Positions 17,301 to 27,849 of a DNA stretch of 64,000 nt are shown in pieces (position 1 is the stretch's first letter; each line of letters starts with the position of its first letter). Position numbers and translations under genes: made by a program. This stretch comes from Turritopsis dohrnii (taxonomy: Eukaryota > Cnidaria > Hydrozoa > Anthoathecata > Oceaniidae). The stretch covers positions 1 to 64,000 of the forward strand of contig BQMF02000604.1 of NCBI GenBank assembly GCA_027922465.2. Direction: 5' to 3'. The notes below the pieces were generated by a model, which had not been told where the DNA came from, did no database searches, and was given only the letters and a program-made list of their open reading frames with translations.

Positions 17301-17460
17301 TTAAATGCATGATTTTCAGCAGATTTTTATGCTCCTTCAGTTCATTTTTGTAATAGTCCTTCTGAAAAATGACATCAGATTCAATTAAAGAGGTAGATGT
17401 AGACGGATAATCAAAGACTACAAAATTACAACTAATTATTGTATTGCATTGTTGTGGTCG
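14344..17460 (-). mobile_element. CR1/L2-type LINE (LINE-1 copy), minus strand
   Basis: The 3' end is a (ATT)n run on the minus strand (14344-14385, about 14 units) instead of a long poly(A), and the second LINE here has the same tail. The ORF2 frame stays open upstream of its first ATG to about 17457, suggesting that the true start lies upstream or that the copy is 5'-truncated. No ORF1 was found. Confidence 0.8.
14506..17310 (-). CDS. LINE ORF2: APE-type endonuclease and reverse transcriptase
   Basis: 934 residues without a stop, so this copy may be recent. The N-terminal APE-like endonuclease has LSETWL (about 30), AGDFNID (about 143), LIDHIVTN and EISDHDGP (about 200-210). The reverse transcriptase has FADYSKAFDTID (motif A), GIPQGSILGPTLF (motif B) and QYADDTTLYG (motif C, catalytic YADD). 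The C terminus has KILGVTFNKHLEWKEH and a basic helical tail ending KAYLLDKAVARI. The element copies itself by target-primed reverse transcription. Its closest relative in the window is the LINE at 28410-30804, clearly the same group but diverged. Confidence 0.92.
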   Translation of the reverse strand: MHLNTQSMVSSFTEFECMVNEYDFDIYALSETWLTDNPHLLQYVNIPGYRMFYSNRTAKRGGGVGLYVKDHIKTKLRDDIKSRDSHMEYIWIEVEGKNRYSKVLICAVYQPNFDTDSVTEWLDRFESLINHVSSIWDGIIVIAGDFNIDMLKPDSSITQRYQQVLDCYNLTQVINKPTRHGLTLIDHIVTNYPSKVKAKNVLPCTEISDHDGPYICINAKIDRYQPRYKHIRNFKNFDLKKYCNDFEQLPLNIVYGFDDPNEKLQVMNDIILQCINQHAPLTRCKITRPPAPWMHDLQINDLQHKRDTLRKKAHQTQSVEDWKLFRNIRNHLKTKIKEAKRSFYRKALSTRRPKDVWTIINRILKPNNKVIDHNVEELNKHYNTVAAKLTNTKPKTSEDLHLFIDTLKNSDAAHFRLKKTTYYEVRTAFNQIRNDCSTGYDNIPINLLKPVGNKIISPLTHIINGFIEHNTFPEDWKVAKICPIPKVESPSQASDYRPISILPVLSKVFERVILHQLVDHIENLYQSTQHGFRKSRSTITCLMMLRDEILKAMDRGEITIAVFADYSKAFDTIDYKTLLSKLHQLNFSKPFLHWMTEYLTNRPHYVQVDDKSSTLLTSRFGIPQGSILGPTLFNLYVIDKPKYLQTSDSLQYADDTTLYGHCKPANLTHKATELTSDLMNLKSWSNASNLVFNNNKTKTMVFSTKKLSRLHHLNTKNVITCDGQELTSTTSLKILGVTFNKHLEWKEHINNIIRSCYATLKLLRLLKRLVPYKLKNQLVNALILSKLDYGNSIYIGTTPLYLIKRLQKVQNAAAGFVFGRYGTIDDVTKLSWLPILERYEYAIAMLTFKSLNDPNIPCNIKVAKKNDVRSLRNNSRRTGVLLKSTDKAKTFQYEVTSIFNTLPKPLRECSSLSTFRNTLKAYLLDKAVARISFI

Positions 17461-17790
17461 TGTTCAGTATTATGGAGATCACTGAATAAGGAGAACGGTG
17501 AATTCCTTGATTAGCCTTCTTTCGATTGATTAGTCTTCTTTCTACAATAATCCAGGCTGTGCGTCACACTTTTATCTTAGAGAGTGATATATTTAACTTT
17601 CTTTTATGGTCATTATAAATTTGACGTAAAGCTACGCATAGATTATTTTGACCGTTAAAGATGGCGGATGTGTTTATAAACAAAGATAATGAAAGTGAAA
17701 ATGTTTTGAATCGCAAATCGTCATTAAACGAAGAAACTTGCTGAATCAAAAAGTTGAATTTCACTATTCTACAGATATTTGTTTACCAAT
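17461..17790. other. Boundary between two LINEs
   Basis: It probably contains the 5' leader of the RLE-type LINE: from 17659 a short frame (MADVFINKDNESENVLNRKS) stops before the finger-coding frame at 17791. I see nothing else that I can support. Confidence 0.35.
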
Positions 17791-20105
17791 ATGGATTCTA
17801 ACGCTGAGGGAAATACGGTGGTTTTAAGTAATGAATGTTATCTTTGCAAACGCACTTTCAAGACTTATAGAGGCTTGATGCAACATCTAAAATTTTGTCA
17901 GCAAGATCACACGATAATCAAAGCTCAAAAATAAAGTTAGCGAAACAAGCAACTGTGATCCAAAAACCGATGAAATACAACATGAATGATATGTTCAGAT
18001 GGAAAGATGTTGACGGAAAAGTGTTCACAGGCTCATTAAATAAAGTGTACGATCAGATTGTTTAGTGGCGAAAGAATTTATTCCTACTCCCGACAGGTGC
18101 TGCTGGCAAAAAGTACATTGAAGAAACAACACGTCTGATGCAACTCTGGCTAGACGACACCCCATTAAAACAGATTGCAATGAAAGCCATTCATGTGATG
18201 CCTGCGTTATTCTTACAAAAACCAAGCAAAAGATCTAAATCTAAAGATCATCTTAAAGCACTTGAACGCAGAATGATCTTGTGGGAAGACGGAATTCTCG
18301 ATGAACTTCTCGTGTAGACGTTTGCATTTAATTCTATGAATCGAGATACTATGATAAAGAATATTTCAATATTGTGTCCAATTCTCCATACATTTGTTCA
18401 CAGCTGTTACTGCATCCCGAGTTCGTTATATGTAATTGGAGGAAAAGAAATCAAATCCAAGGAAGGCATAACACAAGGGGAACCTACCTCTATGGCTTCT
18501 TATGCGCTTGGTCTCACACCGTTATTGAGACAGTTATTGAGATTCGTTAGTACTTGCAGTGAATCAGTTAGAGAGGTAGCTTTTGCAGATGATATTACAT
18601 TGTCAGGAAAAATTGAAGATCTGAAAATAACGTGGGATGAATTAACAAACGAAGGAAGGAAGTATGGTTACAACCCAAAAGCAAGTAAATCGCACTTAAT
18701 TGTAAAAGAGAAATTCATCAGCAAAGCTCACATCATCTTTGGCAATACTGATATCAACATAACAACTGAAGGAGAGCGACATCTTGGTGCTGTTATCGGA
18801 TCCGAAAACTTCAAAGTGAAATACATAGATCAGATGGTAAGCAATTGGAAAAATCAACTTGAAACGTTATCACAAATAGCTGAAATTGAACCACAGGCTG
18901 CTTATGCTTGTTTTGTGTCAGGTTTCAAGAACAAGTTTACTTACTTTTTGAGGACAGTTCCGAAGATCAACGAGCAACTAACACCAATTGAAGTTACAAT
19001 AAGAGATAAGTTCATACCTGCGATAACTGGAGGACATATATGTTCGGAATTAGAGCGAGAATTGCTAACTTTGCCTGTAAGGATGGGTGGATTGGCAATT
19101 ACGGATTTCACAAAGACATCAGGAGTATAATATGAGAATTCGAGGAAGATAACAGAGAATTTGGTAGAAGCAGTCAAGAAACAAGAAATGACATATTCTA
19201 TTGAGAATAAGCAAATTAGTCGGATTAAGAATGAGATAAGATCAAAGAAGGACAAAGCTAATGAAGAAATTTTAGAAAATCTTAAACAACAAATGAATAC
19301 TTTGCAGAAAAGACTACTAGAAGTGAACAATGAGAAAGGAGCATCCAGCTGGTTAAATGTATTACCCAACCCAAAATTTGGTTTCGATCTTAACAAGCAA
19401 CAGTTTTGGGATGCAATAAGATTGCGATATGGGTGGAATATTCCAAATCTTCCAACGATGTGCACTTGTGGCAAGAAATTTGACATCCAACACTGCATGA
19501 GTTGCAAAAAAGGAGGTTTCATCACAATGAGACATAATGATATTAGAGATTTAACAGCGTCTCTACTGTCAGAAACGTGTAAAGATGTTGAAGTTGAACC
19601 TATGTTAACGAAATTAACTGGTGAAGTAATGATCACTCCATCTGCAAAAAGTGGCAACGAAGTTCGACTTGATATTAGTGCAAGACATTTTTGGGTAAAA
19701 GGCCAAAGAGCATTCTTTGATGTAAGGGTCATTGACCCAAACGCTTCGAGGTATCCAACCCAAAGTCTGCAAAAATGTTACGAAAGGAACGAAAAGGAGA
19801 AGAAATCAGCATATAATGAACGAATACTAAATATCGAACATGGTAACTTTACTCCGTTGGTTTTCACTATTCAAGGAGGAATGGGTCGAGATTGTAAAAC
19901 GTTTTACAAGCGACTTTCTGAGATGGTTGCTGATAAAAGGAAGGAGCATGCATCAATCGTCACGAACTGGATACGAACAAAGATATCCTTCGCTCTTTTA
20001 AAATCAAGTCTGGTGTGTCTCCGAGGTTCCAGATCACCTTGGAATCCAAACAATGTAAACATGACAGAAGACATCAGCATCGTTTCAAAAACGTCACACG
20101 TGTAA
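17659..20105 (+). pseudogene. LINE with restriction-like endonuclease (R2-superclade type), internally deleted
   Basis: Pieces in order on the plus strand: a C2H2 finger (17791-17934, ECYLCKRTFKTYRGLMQHLK); a segment WRKNLFLLPTGAAGKKYIEE with downstream MPALFLQKPSKRSK that I recall from cnidarian retroelements (18063-18316); the second half of the reverse transcriptase (18336-19130) with GITQGEPTSMASYALG (motif B) and AFADDITLSG (motif C); and 19161-20105 with a CCHC-like knuckle (CTCGKK, HCMSCKK) and a PD-(D/E)XK-like endonuclease (EVRLDISARHFW, then AFFDVRVIDP). Stops or frameshifts lie at about 17934, 18063, 18317 and 19130. The RT fingers and motif A region are missing. The class within RLE-bearing LINEs is not certain. 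Confidence 0.65.
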
Positions 20106-20833
20106 AATCCGAATGTCAATTGCTGCAATGAAGATATGTAATTGTGATTGGGAAGAATTTATTTGTAAAATGATGCAACGCAGTGAACGGTGGTCTGCGA
20201 AATATATATAAAATTATAGTAACTTTGTAATTTGAATCGGAGATATCGAGATATGCTAATGCAATTCTTTTATAATGTAAATATTGTAGGTTGTATGTAT
20301 AATTATTCAAGTAAAATTAATGAAATAAAAGACATGTTGTTGGAAAATGGAAATTTGACCAGTATTCTCCTTTTAATACTGCCACGCGTGCGATGATCAT
20401 AGTATGATTTAGCAAGATCTGCGAGATTTTCCCACCGTATAGCACCGTATACAATATCAGTGTATACCATCGTATTATGGCGGATACTGTCGGATCCGTG
20501 AAGCGAATGCAACAGTTTACGCATAGTATACAGCCTCAATATCCTACATCGTATAACATCGTGCTTAAATGGTACATATCCAACATGTATACTATTGGGT
20601 ACGGTAATGCCGTGTACGGCTAGATACTATCGTATATGTGTACTTATGCGGTAGAATACCACAGTTTATACTTGCGTATTTTCAAATACTTTGCGCAGTG
20701 GCAGAAGAAGTACGCTTACGTCATGATCCCAATATTACGTATGTACTCAGTAACGAGGATAAAAAGGTATCGTGGTCATTCATTGATTTATTCCCTTAAT
20801 CTTTTAAGTTCTTTTATTTAATTGAAGCTTTAA
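20106..20833. other. Non-coding interval rich in GTATAC/ATACGAT words
   Basis: Between 20430 and 20660 short palindromic words (GTATAC, ATCGTAT, ATACGAT, TACGGTA) occur repeatedly, as in a decayed foldback element, but I cannot define termini. No gene seen. Confidence 0.35.
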
Positions 20834-22112
20834 TTCTTAGGTTGCAAACAACAGACTGAGTCTGTTAAACTTTCCATCTGGATCGACTGCTGTAGGAGGA
20901 AATGTTTTTGATGATTTTGAAGCTGCTGAAAAATCATCATGGGTGGCAGGAGGTATGATTTCTAAAACCTATACAGGTATACATTTCTAAATGCATACCT
21001 GAAAATATTCTCTATTGAGGCTTTATGTTTGTGTGCTCTGTATTCTTGAAATATCAACCACGCCTAAAGATTAGAAGAGAATTAGAAAAGATCTTGTTTT
21101 TTTTCAGTACGCCACTCACAACATTTGGATCTACGCACTTCGTGGATGTTTACCGTTGAAGCAACAACGCAGTATGACGTATTTTCTTGTAGTGATTTCG
21201 AATCTTCTGAAGGAATCATTTAACCGTAAAGATTTGCCACTGCTAAAATCTAGCGTGATTAACGCGTTAGTTTAATTGGAAAGGGATTTTCCCGCATGTC
21301 TTTTTAACATAACGACGCATATTCTACATCACTTCGTTGACAACATAGATAAGTTTGGTCCTTTGTACTCATCATGGATGTACCCTTGGGAGCGAATGAA
21401 CTCATGGGTTACTAGAAGATGCAACACTCGAAGTTCCCCAGAACGATGCGTCATGGAAACATACCAGGTAATATGATATATATCTATTTTCCATTTTGTT
21501 CGAAATTTTTAACTGAAATTATGTAAAACGTGCGATTTATCATTATCACTGATAAGATTTGAAAATTTAGTTTTTAGATTGGGTTACATACTGCACACTA
21601 TCTGGCAGATTCGATAATTGTCATGACAGTAAGAACAAGATCTGTGAAAATGCTAAGAAAAGTTTGCTGTTGAATGGGGAGATTTACAAAGAAGACGACC
21701 AGCGGAAGCGAAAGAGAGAGGCAGTCATTGACTTGACTGAGGAGGAATTGAAAAACGTTAAGTGTGCATTAGTGAAAGTAGTGAAATTGAACTCGACAGA
21801 AACAAAAATGGAAAGATAAAGATGGGGGATTTTTTACCCACGGCCGAGAGTGGAATTATGGAGGTGCTACGTATGTTTCGATATGGCGAGTTTGATGTAG
21901 TCAACTTTAATATGCACAGAAGCCAAGTTGATCCCGAAAGTGGTTTGACATACATCACATTGCGAGATTCATCAAGCAACCTGTATATATCTGCAGATCA
22001 AATTCTTAATAGCCCTGCTGTCTATGCGAAAGAAGATGAAGTCGTTTGGGTAATATCCATAAAACCAAAACTAATTTTTCCATGGATGTTTGATCATATG
22101 AATATCATTTAA
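20834..22112 (+). pseudogene. Remnant of CACTA/EnSpm-type transposase, C-terminal exons
   Basis: Exon-like blocks with splice signals: about 20842-20952 (LSLLNFPSGSTAVGGNVFDDFE, donor GTATGA), 21110-21470 (acceptor TTTTTTTCAG; FPACLFNITTHILHHFVDNI, then LYSSWMYPWERMNSWVTRR) and 21579 onward (acceptor TTTTTAG), continuing to VYAKEDEVVW near 22040. The middle block has the DUF4218 pattern of CACTA transposases: hydrophobic F..H...H, then P..RWMYPFER-like WMYPWERM, then K/R-rich and a P-E-x-C/S ending. One in-frame stop (about 21273) and the lack of upstream transposase domains show decay. A domesticated host gene is the alternative; that would need transcript evidence. Confidence 0.5.
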
Positions 22113-23239
22113 GCTTTGCTGTTAGTTTTCTTTTAATGCTAAACTACTCTCTAACAACCTAAAAAGTTTTTAACTATAAAGATTTCAACTTTTATTTTCA
22201 TGTAGCTACTTTGCGAAAACAAAGGATTCCTTTTCTATCTGTTTCTATGATGAGATATTTACGTTTTGAATCCTTTATCCTTTTCTTGCTAGAGAATCGA
22301 AGTAGAGAGACGAGGAAAAACTACCTAAGTATGACTCTGCTAGCTTATAATTATGATTTGAAATTCAACGTGAAAAGTTGCGAAAAGTTAGACATATCTC
22401 TTTGCAATAACTTTCAATAGCTTCCCCGATTTTTCTGCTTTTCAAACCATTATGAATGTGAGGATAGCTAAGCTAGACAAAACTAAAAGGCTTAAGGGTA
22501 ATTCGTAACTTATGAAGTTATTTTCTTATAAAGTATATTATGTATAAGATGCAATACATCGATTATATAAATTTTTCTGAGATATTTATTGTTGTGATAG
22601 ACTTTTTATTAATTACGTCACTTTCGAGCTTTACAAGCATCGCCTCGTTTTTAATCAGTATAATAAATCAGCCTACAGCTGCGAACTCAGCGACGAAGGA
22701 GATATGGTTACATGGAAGAACGTGTGCGGCTTAGAGGATCGTTAGAGTGGAAGAGTGGTAGTGAGTTCTAGAAGAAATTTTTATCAAGTAAATTGCAAAA
22801 TTTACTTGGAAAAATTAAAAGAGTAATCCTATAAACCTACGAAGCGTGAACAATATCATCTTCAGACATGAAACTTGCTGCTGAAAACTCTAATTGTTTG
22901 AATAAAGAAAGCCAAAGCCTGATCTTTACCCTCAATAACCAAGACAAATTTGAATGAATGAACCGGCTTCATAGGACAGGATATAATTCACGAAATAACA
23001 TTTGCAATAACATAAAACCTTTTCTTGTAACGTAAATATAAACAAAAAATATTAAGGATGAAAATCCTTTTTTACATGGATCAGAAGACTGTTTACTTTT
23101 ACTTTGTTCAGATGAAAACCAACAAGAATATCGTTGTCCGTGAAACCTTAACAAACAGAAGATGTTTACAAAGAAATATTAACGCAACTAAGTTGTTGAA
23201 GTCATTTATATCCAGATGCGATCAATGCTAATGCACACG
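22113..23239. other. Non-coding interval
   Basis: AT-rich DNA without a recognisable gene. It should contain the 3' end of Helentron-1, but I could not identify a terminal hairpin with confidence. Confidence 0.4.
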
Positions 23240-24301
23240 TTATTGTAACATCTCCGTTGAAGCATCTGACAGCAATTCAATAGCTATTTTGTCGGAGTCG
23301 TTCGGGATATTGCCATCAAAATATTGAAGTAGTTGTTCATTATATATAGTTACAACCTGGAACTTGGTACCGGAGAAGACTAACTGCACAGTGTAAATTG
23401 TCTTTAACTTGTTGCTTAAAACTATCGTATTACATCGCCCACATTTAAACAAAACCGATATGGTTTCTGATCTTGCCCTACATCCAGGACACACTTTATG
23501 CGAGACAATAGATTTTATTGAATCTGGAGGAAAAACAACTTTGGTTGATATCAATTCCTTTAAAGTGTTTTGCGAAGGTTCAATTTCCTGACTGGTTTTT
23601 TTTATGGTTGTTGAAGAGATTGTTGTTATTGACAAGACGCCAGCCGGCCATTCTCTAACTTTTGCAGTAGTTATTTCATAAACTCCACTTTGATCAACAA
23701 CATCGATATTCGAGCCCCATAGTGTCAGCTTTATTACACCGGTATCGTCATTTATTGCCACTTCTTTCTTATTCATACTTTCAGAGTTTCGTTTCAGTGT
23801 TGCAGAAACAATTGGACGATTTTCAATTGCTACGAAGCCAACCACTGATACGAGATCTTTGTCTTTCTTTTCACGCAAAATTTTTGCAATGGTAAGTTGA
23901 GGGCAGAACTCATCCATTATCTTTCTGTATTTAAAACCGACAGGATCAGCTTCACAGATTTCTGTGCGGCTATTTATTTCTATATCCTCCTTAGTGTTAT
24001 CAAAATAATTTATTTTTCTTTTTATGTTCTTCAATTTCATTGGTGATTTCTCCTTTTCTGCTGTTAAGAGTGTTTCTCGGAGTTCTTCGTTATAAGATAC
24101 AGCCCTGTAATTTTGTGTTCCAACCTGAAGAATCATGTTGTAATATTTCGTGTTTGGGTTTCTTCTAGCAGTTTTAACGGGTGAAACAGCATGTATGAAA
24201 GCAGTGATAGATTCCAAAATGAAGACAGAAATTATTACTAATATACTCTTAATATGATTTATGATAATTATGTTTAAATCATCCATAATCCATGATAACA
24301 T
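23240..24301 (-). CDS. RPA1-like single-strand DNA-binding protein of Helentron-1 (main exon)
   Basis: A 353-codon frame. Its OB-fold region (about 150-235) has LVSVVGFVAIENRPIVSAT, then NDDTGVIKLTLWG and VYEITTAKVREW, the pattern of RPA70 middle OB-folds. A four-cysteine zinc ribbon follows (VCPGCRARSE ... FKCGRCNTIV, about 268-293), as in the RPA70 C-terminal domain. Helitrons of plants and animals often carry such RPA-like genes, thought to coat single-stranded DNA during rolling-circle transposition. The first 40 or so residues are hydrophobic and unlike the family, so part of this frame is probably intron; the conserved part starts near VSPVKTARRNPNTKYY. It is codirectional with and downstream of the Rep-helicase gene. 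Confidence 0.75.
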   Translation of the reverse strand: MLSWIMDDLNIIIINHIKSILVIISVFILESITAFIHAVSPVKTARRNPNTKYYNMILQVGTQNYRAVSYNEELRETLLTAEKEKSPMKLKNIKRKINYFDNTKEDIEINSRTEICEADPVGFKYRKIMDEFCPQLTIAKILREKKDKDLVSVVGFVAIENRPIVSATLKRNSESMNKKEVAINDDTGVIKLTLWGSNIDVVDQSGVYEITTAKVREWPAGVLSITTISSTTIKKTSQEIEPSQNTLKELISTKVVFPPDSIKSIVSHKVCPGCRARSETISVLFKCGRCNTIVLSNKLKTIYTVQLVFSGTKFQVVTIYNEQLLQYFDGNIPNDSDKIAIELLSDASTEMLQ

Positions 24302-24824
24302 GATAACCCAATCGAAACGAAAATGTTTTTAATATTTCATTTTGATTTCTGTGGTGAAATACCCTGATGAGAAAAATAAAATGGTTGAAAGTTTATCAAC
24401 TGTAAACTAATTAGAACACTATGATACCTGCAGTAGCGTCCGATGGGTGAAGGTCTTTCTTTGGAGTTTCTATAATAGCAAGATTTACATGCTTATTTTC
24501 GCAACGATAATGGCAAGACCAATCCTTCAAACACAAGTTTAAAAAATATGATGCTATCACACCCAAGCGAACAAAGAAAAGTTACACTTAATGGCTTCAT
24601 CTTCACAATAAAAAAAGGAAAGGAAAGAAAAGGATTCAGAGAATAAACCTTAACAAAAAGACAGAGAACTAAGAAAACTAACCCTATTCTGTTTGTCTTC
24701 GTTATCGTCAGATAAGGAACCTGATGACACAAAAGAGGCTTACTACTTACTGCTACACAGATACAGGGAAACTCTTGAAAACTAATTGAAAATCAACATA
24801 ATGTGATTGTAATTATGTACATAC

Positions 24825-24936
24825 CAGAAATTTCCAAAGAATTTTCTGAATGTAGTTTACTAGAGACATCGTTTGAATCAGAATCTTCAAGAAGTTTTTC
24901 CACTTGTTCCGCAGATAAATCCATTGAATCATCCAT
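24825..24936 (-). CDS. Probable first exon of the Helentron-1 RPA-like gene
   Basis: ATG at 24936 reads MDDSMDLSAEQVEKLLEDSD, continues acidic and Ser-rich to EISG, and meets a consensus donor (CTG then GTATGT on the minus strand). A second small exon (about 24683-24720, SLSDDNEDKQNR) flanked by AG and GTTAGT may follow. Assignment to the RPA-like gene is from position and strand; transcripts would settle it. Confidence 0.4.
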
Positions 24937-25141
24937 TATGACGTGAACGGATCTGATATCAAAATGCAGTTAAAATTTAAAATATCAACATAGGTTTTTC
25001 AACAGTGCAGTTGTAACAAATACTACATAAATAACTATAGTAAGATATAAATTATAATCAATATTCAGACTAACTGGTAAACATTCAAATGTTAGTATTC
25101 ATTTATTCATTTATTTTTTATTTTTATACAAACACTAATTA

Positions 25142-25978
25142 CTACTGAAAACAAACATTAAACTGGACAGCATCATGATCAGAAAAAGAAACATTAATTA
25201 AAATCACATCAATAATTTTATTGCACAAAAAAGTTTCTTTTATATACACATGGTCTAATAAGCTTCCATTGATATATGTGGGTTGAGTCACCACCAATCT
25301 GTAGTTTGGTAATGTGGCCTGCATTTGTAAGAGATGAGCATCGTCTAATGCATCAAGATTAAAATCAGCTAGTATTATGTCTACATCAACCTGTACAAGG
25401 TCTTCTAGTGTTTCAAAAAATGACATATTAAGATGACCTGGAGGACGATAAATTAATGCTAACTGTAATGACTTGTTGAAAAAACTTGGCTTTGTAAATG
25501 TGAAAATAGATAGCCCTGTAGATTTTTGGTGATTGGATACTGTAATGGCATTGTTGTAACATAATGTTAAACTTTGAAATCTGTGTCGATTGCAGTTGTT
25601 ATAGCAAAATTTAAACTGTGAAAGGGTACTTTGTATATCTTCAATATTTGATTCTGATGTTAATTGAGTTTCTGTAAAACATAACAGGTCTGTTTCAGTG
25701 AGCCGTTGATCTGACGCTACATCAATAGCATGCCTTTTTAATGATCTAGTATTGAGAAGGGTCACTGTAAGACTACTAGGTGAAACCTCTAGGTTCCGAA
25801 GTGGCTTAAACTTATTTTCTTGACGTAGTCTCCCATATTCAATTTCTGCCTTTTTATTCACTTTGATAGCATTGTCTGTGTAATTCCCAATTAGATACAG
25901 TTTTTCAAGCTTAACAACACGACTCAATGCAACATACATTTGACCTGGTGTTGAACTGCTTTTGTTTAAACAACTCAA
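25142..25978 (-). pseudogene. Helentron-1 C-terminal APE-like endonuclease domain
   Basis: The first 50 codons (GQMYVALSRVVKLEKLYLIG) are the end of the PIF1-type helicase. After a linker (FKPLRNLEVSP) comes the endonuclease: LLNTRSLKRH, CFTETQLT, ILADFNLDAL, SLLDHVYI and FSDHDAVQF, which correspond to the Asn, Glu, Asp-x-Asn and Ser-Asp-His catalytic motifs of the exonuclease-endonuclease-phosphatase fold. This domain, thought to derive from a non-LTR retrotransposon, marks Helentrons. The frame differs from that of the upstream helicase piece by one shift near 25950, so the protein is broken here. Confidence 0.85.
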
Positions 25979-26443
25979 AACTTATTACAGCAGATGGTAA
26001 ACTAAGGCCTTGAACTTTATGGCATGTACACGCCCAAGAGAGCATAAGTGGGAATTGAGTACGTTGAATAGTTGGAGAATTAGCATGTCCCTTTTTGATG
26101 TTAAATACTGATTCCGCACGTTCAATTTTAACCCAATTATTTGATCTGGAGATACGATCACTTCGCATTGCTTTTATTCCTGCATTGGTATCATCGAATT
26201 TAACATAAATTGCAGTTGGTTTATTATTTCTTACTTCAATTTGTTGTACAATTCCACCATTTATTAATTTATCTTCAATGTCAATATTTTTGGTTATCAT
26301 TACACGAGCACCAATCTTTATATTTAACATATAGGGGAGGCCACCAGTATCACTAAGCTTAGCATTTTGAATCCAAGATATGTCTATATTAGATAATCGA
26401 TTGTTGAAATCTGAATTAAAGGTGCCTCTAAACTTTCAAGCAT
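25911..26443 (-). pseudogene. Helentron-1 helicase, C-terminal part
   Basis: The intact frame (25911-26330) has LNIKIGARVMITKNIDIEDK and PLMLSWACTCHKVQGLSL, matching motifs V and VI of PIF1-like helicases (T-x-HKxQG). The stretch 26331-26443 continues the domain (MLESLEAPLIQ) but with a stop and a frameshift. It is separated from the N-terminal helicase by the SINE at 26444-26750. The corresponding segment in Helentron-2 (56841-58223) is unbroken and confirms the alignment. Confidence 0.8.
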
Positions 26444-26750
26444 TCTGGTAGCCTTGTGGTAGAGTGCTCGCTTCCTGTTCGGGAGGTCGCGGGTTCAATC
26501 CCCGACCGAGTCATGCCAGCGACTATAACAGTGTGAATCAATCCTCTCTGCTTAGCACTCAGCAAGAGAGTAGGAATGATGTCTAAGGTGGTTGTCTAGT
26601 TGAGCGGTTCTTGTCATTACAGCTTCCGTAGCCCAAATGGGGGCTTTAAATGCTCTAGGACCTCCTTCGCAGGACCCTCATTGATAACAGTACCTTAAGG
26701 AACTGAAGAGGCTATCCTGAGTAAACATTCGTAAATAAATAAAAAAAAAT
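26444..26750 (+). mobile_element. tRNA-derived SINE
   Basis: The 5' head has pol III boxes: A-box-like TGGTAGAGTGC (about 26457-26467) and B box GGTTCAATCC (26492-26501), with tRNA-like spacing. A non-tRNA body of about 220 bp follows, then an A-rich tail (GTAAATAAATAAAAAAAAAT). It interrupts the helicase coding sequence of Helentron-1, which reads up to its tail side (ENAPANEH) and resumes at its head side (MLESLEAP). A target duplication is not clear. Confidence 0.8.
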
Positions 26751-26751
26751 G

Positions 26752-27849
26752 CTCGTTAGCAGGTGCATTTTCTGCAAAAATATGGATAGTATCTCTTGAA
26801 TATTCTAAATTGTTGATATTTGTAAACCTAGATTTCAAAAGATTTTTGCTTTTTTCATTTAACTTCCCTACTCGGACTTGGTTCAATAAATCTATGAAGT
26901 CAATATCACCTCTCTGCCGCATTACTTCAGTTAACTCTGCCATTACAAACATTCTCCATAAATCTAACCCTCAAATGCCTTGTATATGTTTCTTATCATA
27001 TATATAGACAGGTTTACCTTGTACCGGTGGCAATTGATACAAATCTCCACACAAAATAACAGGTTTTCCTCCAAATGGTATATCACATGAAAATATTTCA
27101 CGCAGACGTAAATCAATAGTTTTAAACAGCCAACTTGAAACCATTGATATTTCATCTATCATAATCAATTCAATGCATGAAAGTTTCAGGCGCAAACTAG
27201 TTTTTGCTTTATCATTTAATGGATATAACTTTCCTCTTGTGGGGATAGTCAGTCCTGAATGAATAGTTGTTCCATTTATATTCACTGCTGCAACACCTGT
27301 TGGAGCAAGGACTAGAATTCTTTCTTTACTTGGTTCACCACCTCTGTACATTAAAATTTTGGACACAGAATGATAGATAGTTGTCAATAAATGAGATTTT
27401 CAAACTCCTCCACCACCAGTTAAAAATAAATAGAATGGCTTTATTGTCGTCGATTTCTTACAATTAAGATTTTTTATATAATCAATTGCCCATTTATGAA
27501 CAAAATCAAGTACATCTCTTTGTTGATTATTAAGAGTTTGAATACGAGTATTAATATCAATATCTGAAAGAAGAACAGGTTGAGCTGAACGTGTAGTTGT
27601 AATATCTGAATGATTACCATCGTTGTTATTAGGGTGTTCATTATTTACCAATTCCTCGAGGACCTCGTCATTTTCTTGCTGCCCAAATGAACTAGATTGC
27701 AAAGTAAATTGATCATTCATATACTGTTCAAAAGCTTCTTGCACTACTTCAGCATGTGGTTCAATATTTTGGCGGTTCCTGTTTACAATATCTATAACAC
27801 TAGGTTCATGCAATTTTTGCACATAACTCTTTGAGACCTGTGAAAGCAA
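26752..27849 (-). pseudogene. Helentron-1 helicase, N-terminal part (PIF1/RecD type)
   Basis: 27400-27849 ends in FLFLTGGGGV, a Walker A whose next Gly codon is a TGA stop (27400-27402); KSHL follows in the same frame. 26971-27387 carries APTGVAAVNINGTTIHS (motif Ia), MIDEISMVS (Walker B) and ILCGDLYQLPPVQG (motif III). 26752-26952 has ELTEVMRQRGDIDFI. A frameshift lies at about 26952-26971. The helicase would unwind DNA during rolling-circle transposition; this copy is inactive because Walker A is interrupted. Confidence 0.85.

Noticed and set aside
20380..20680. Foldback transposon from the many GTATAC/ATACGAT words
   Set aside because: No pair of long inverted arms or boundaries could be defined.
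26964..27155. 63-codon minus-strand frame inside the helicase region
   Set aside because: It is a shadow of the Helentron-1 helicase in another frame.
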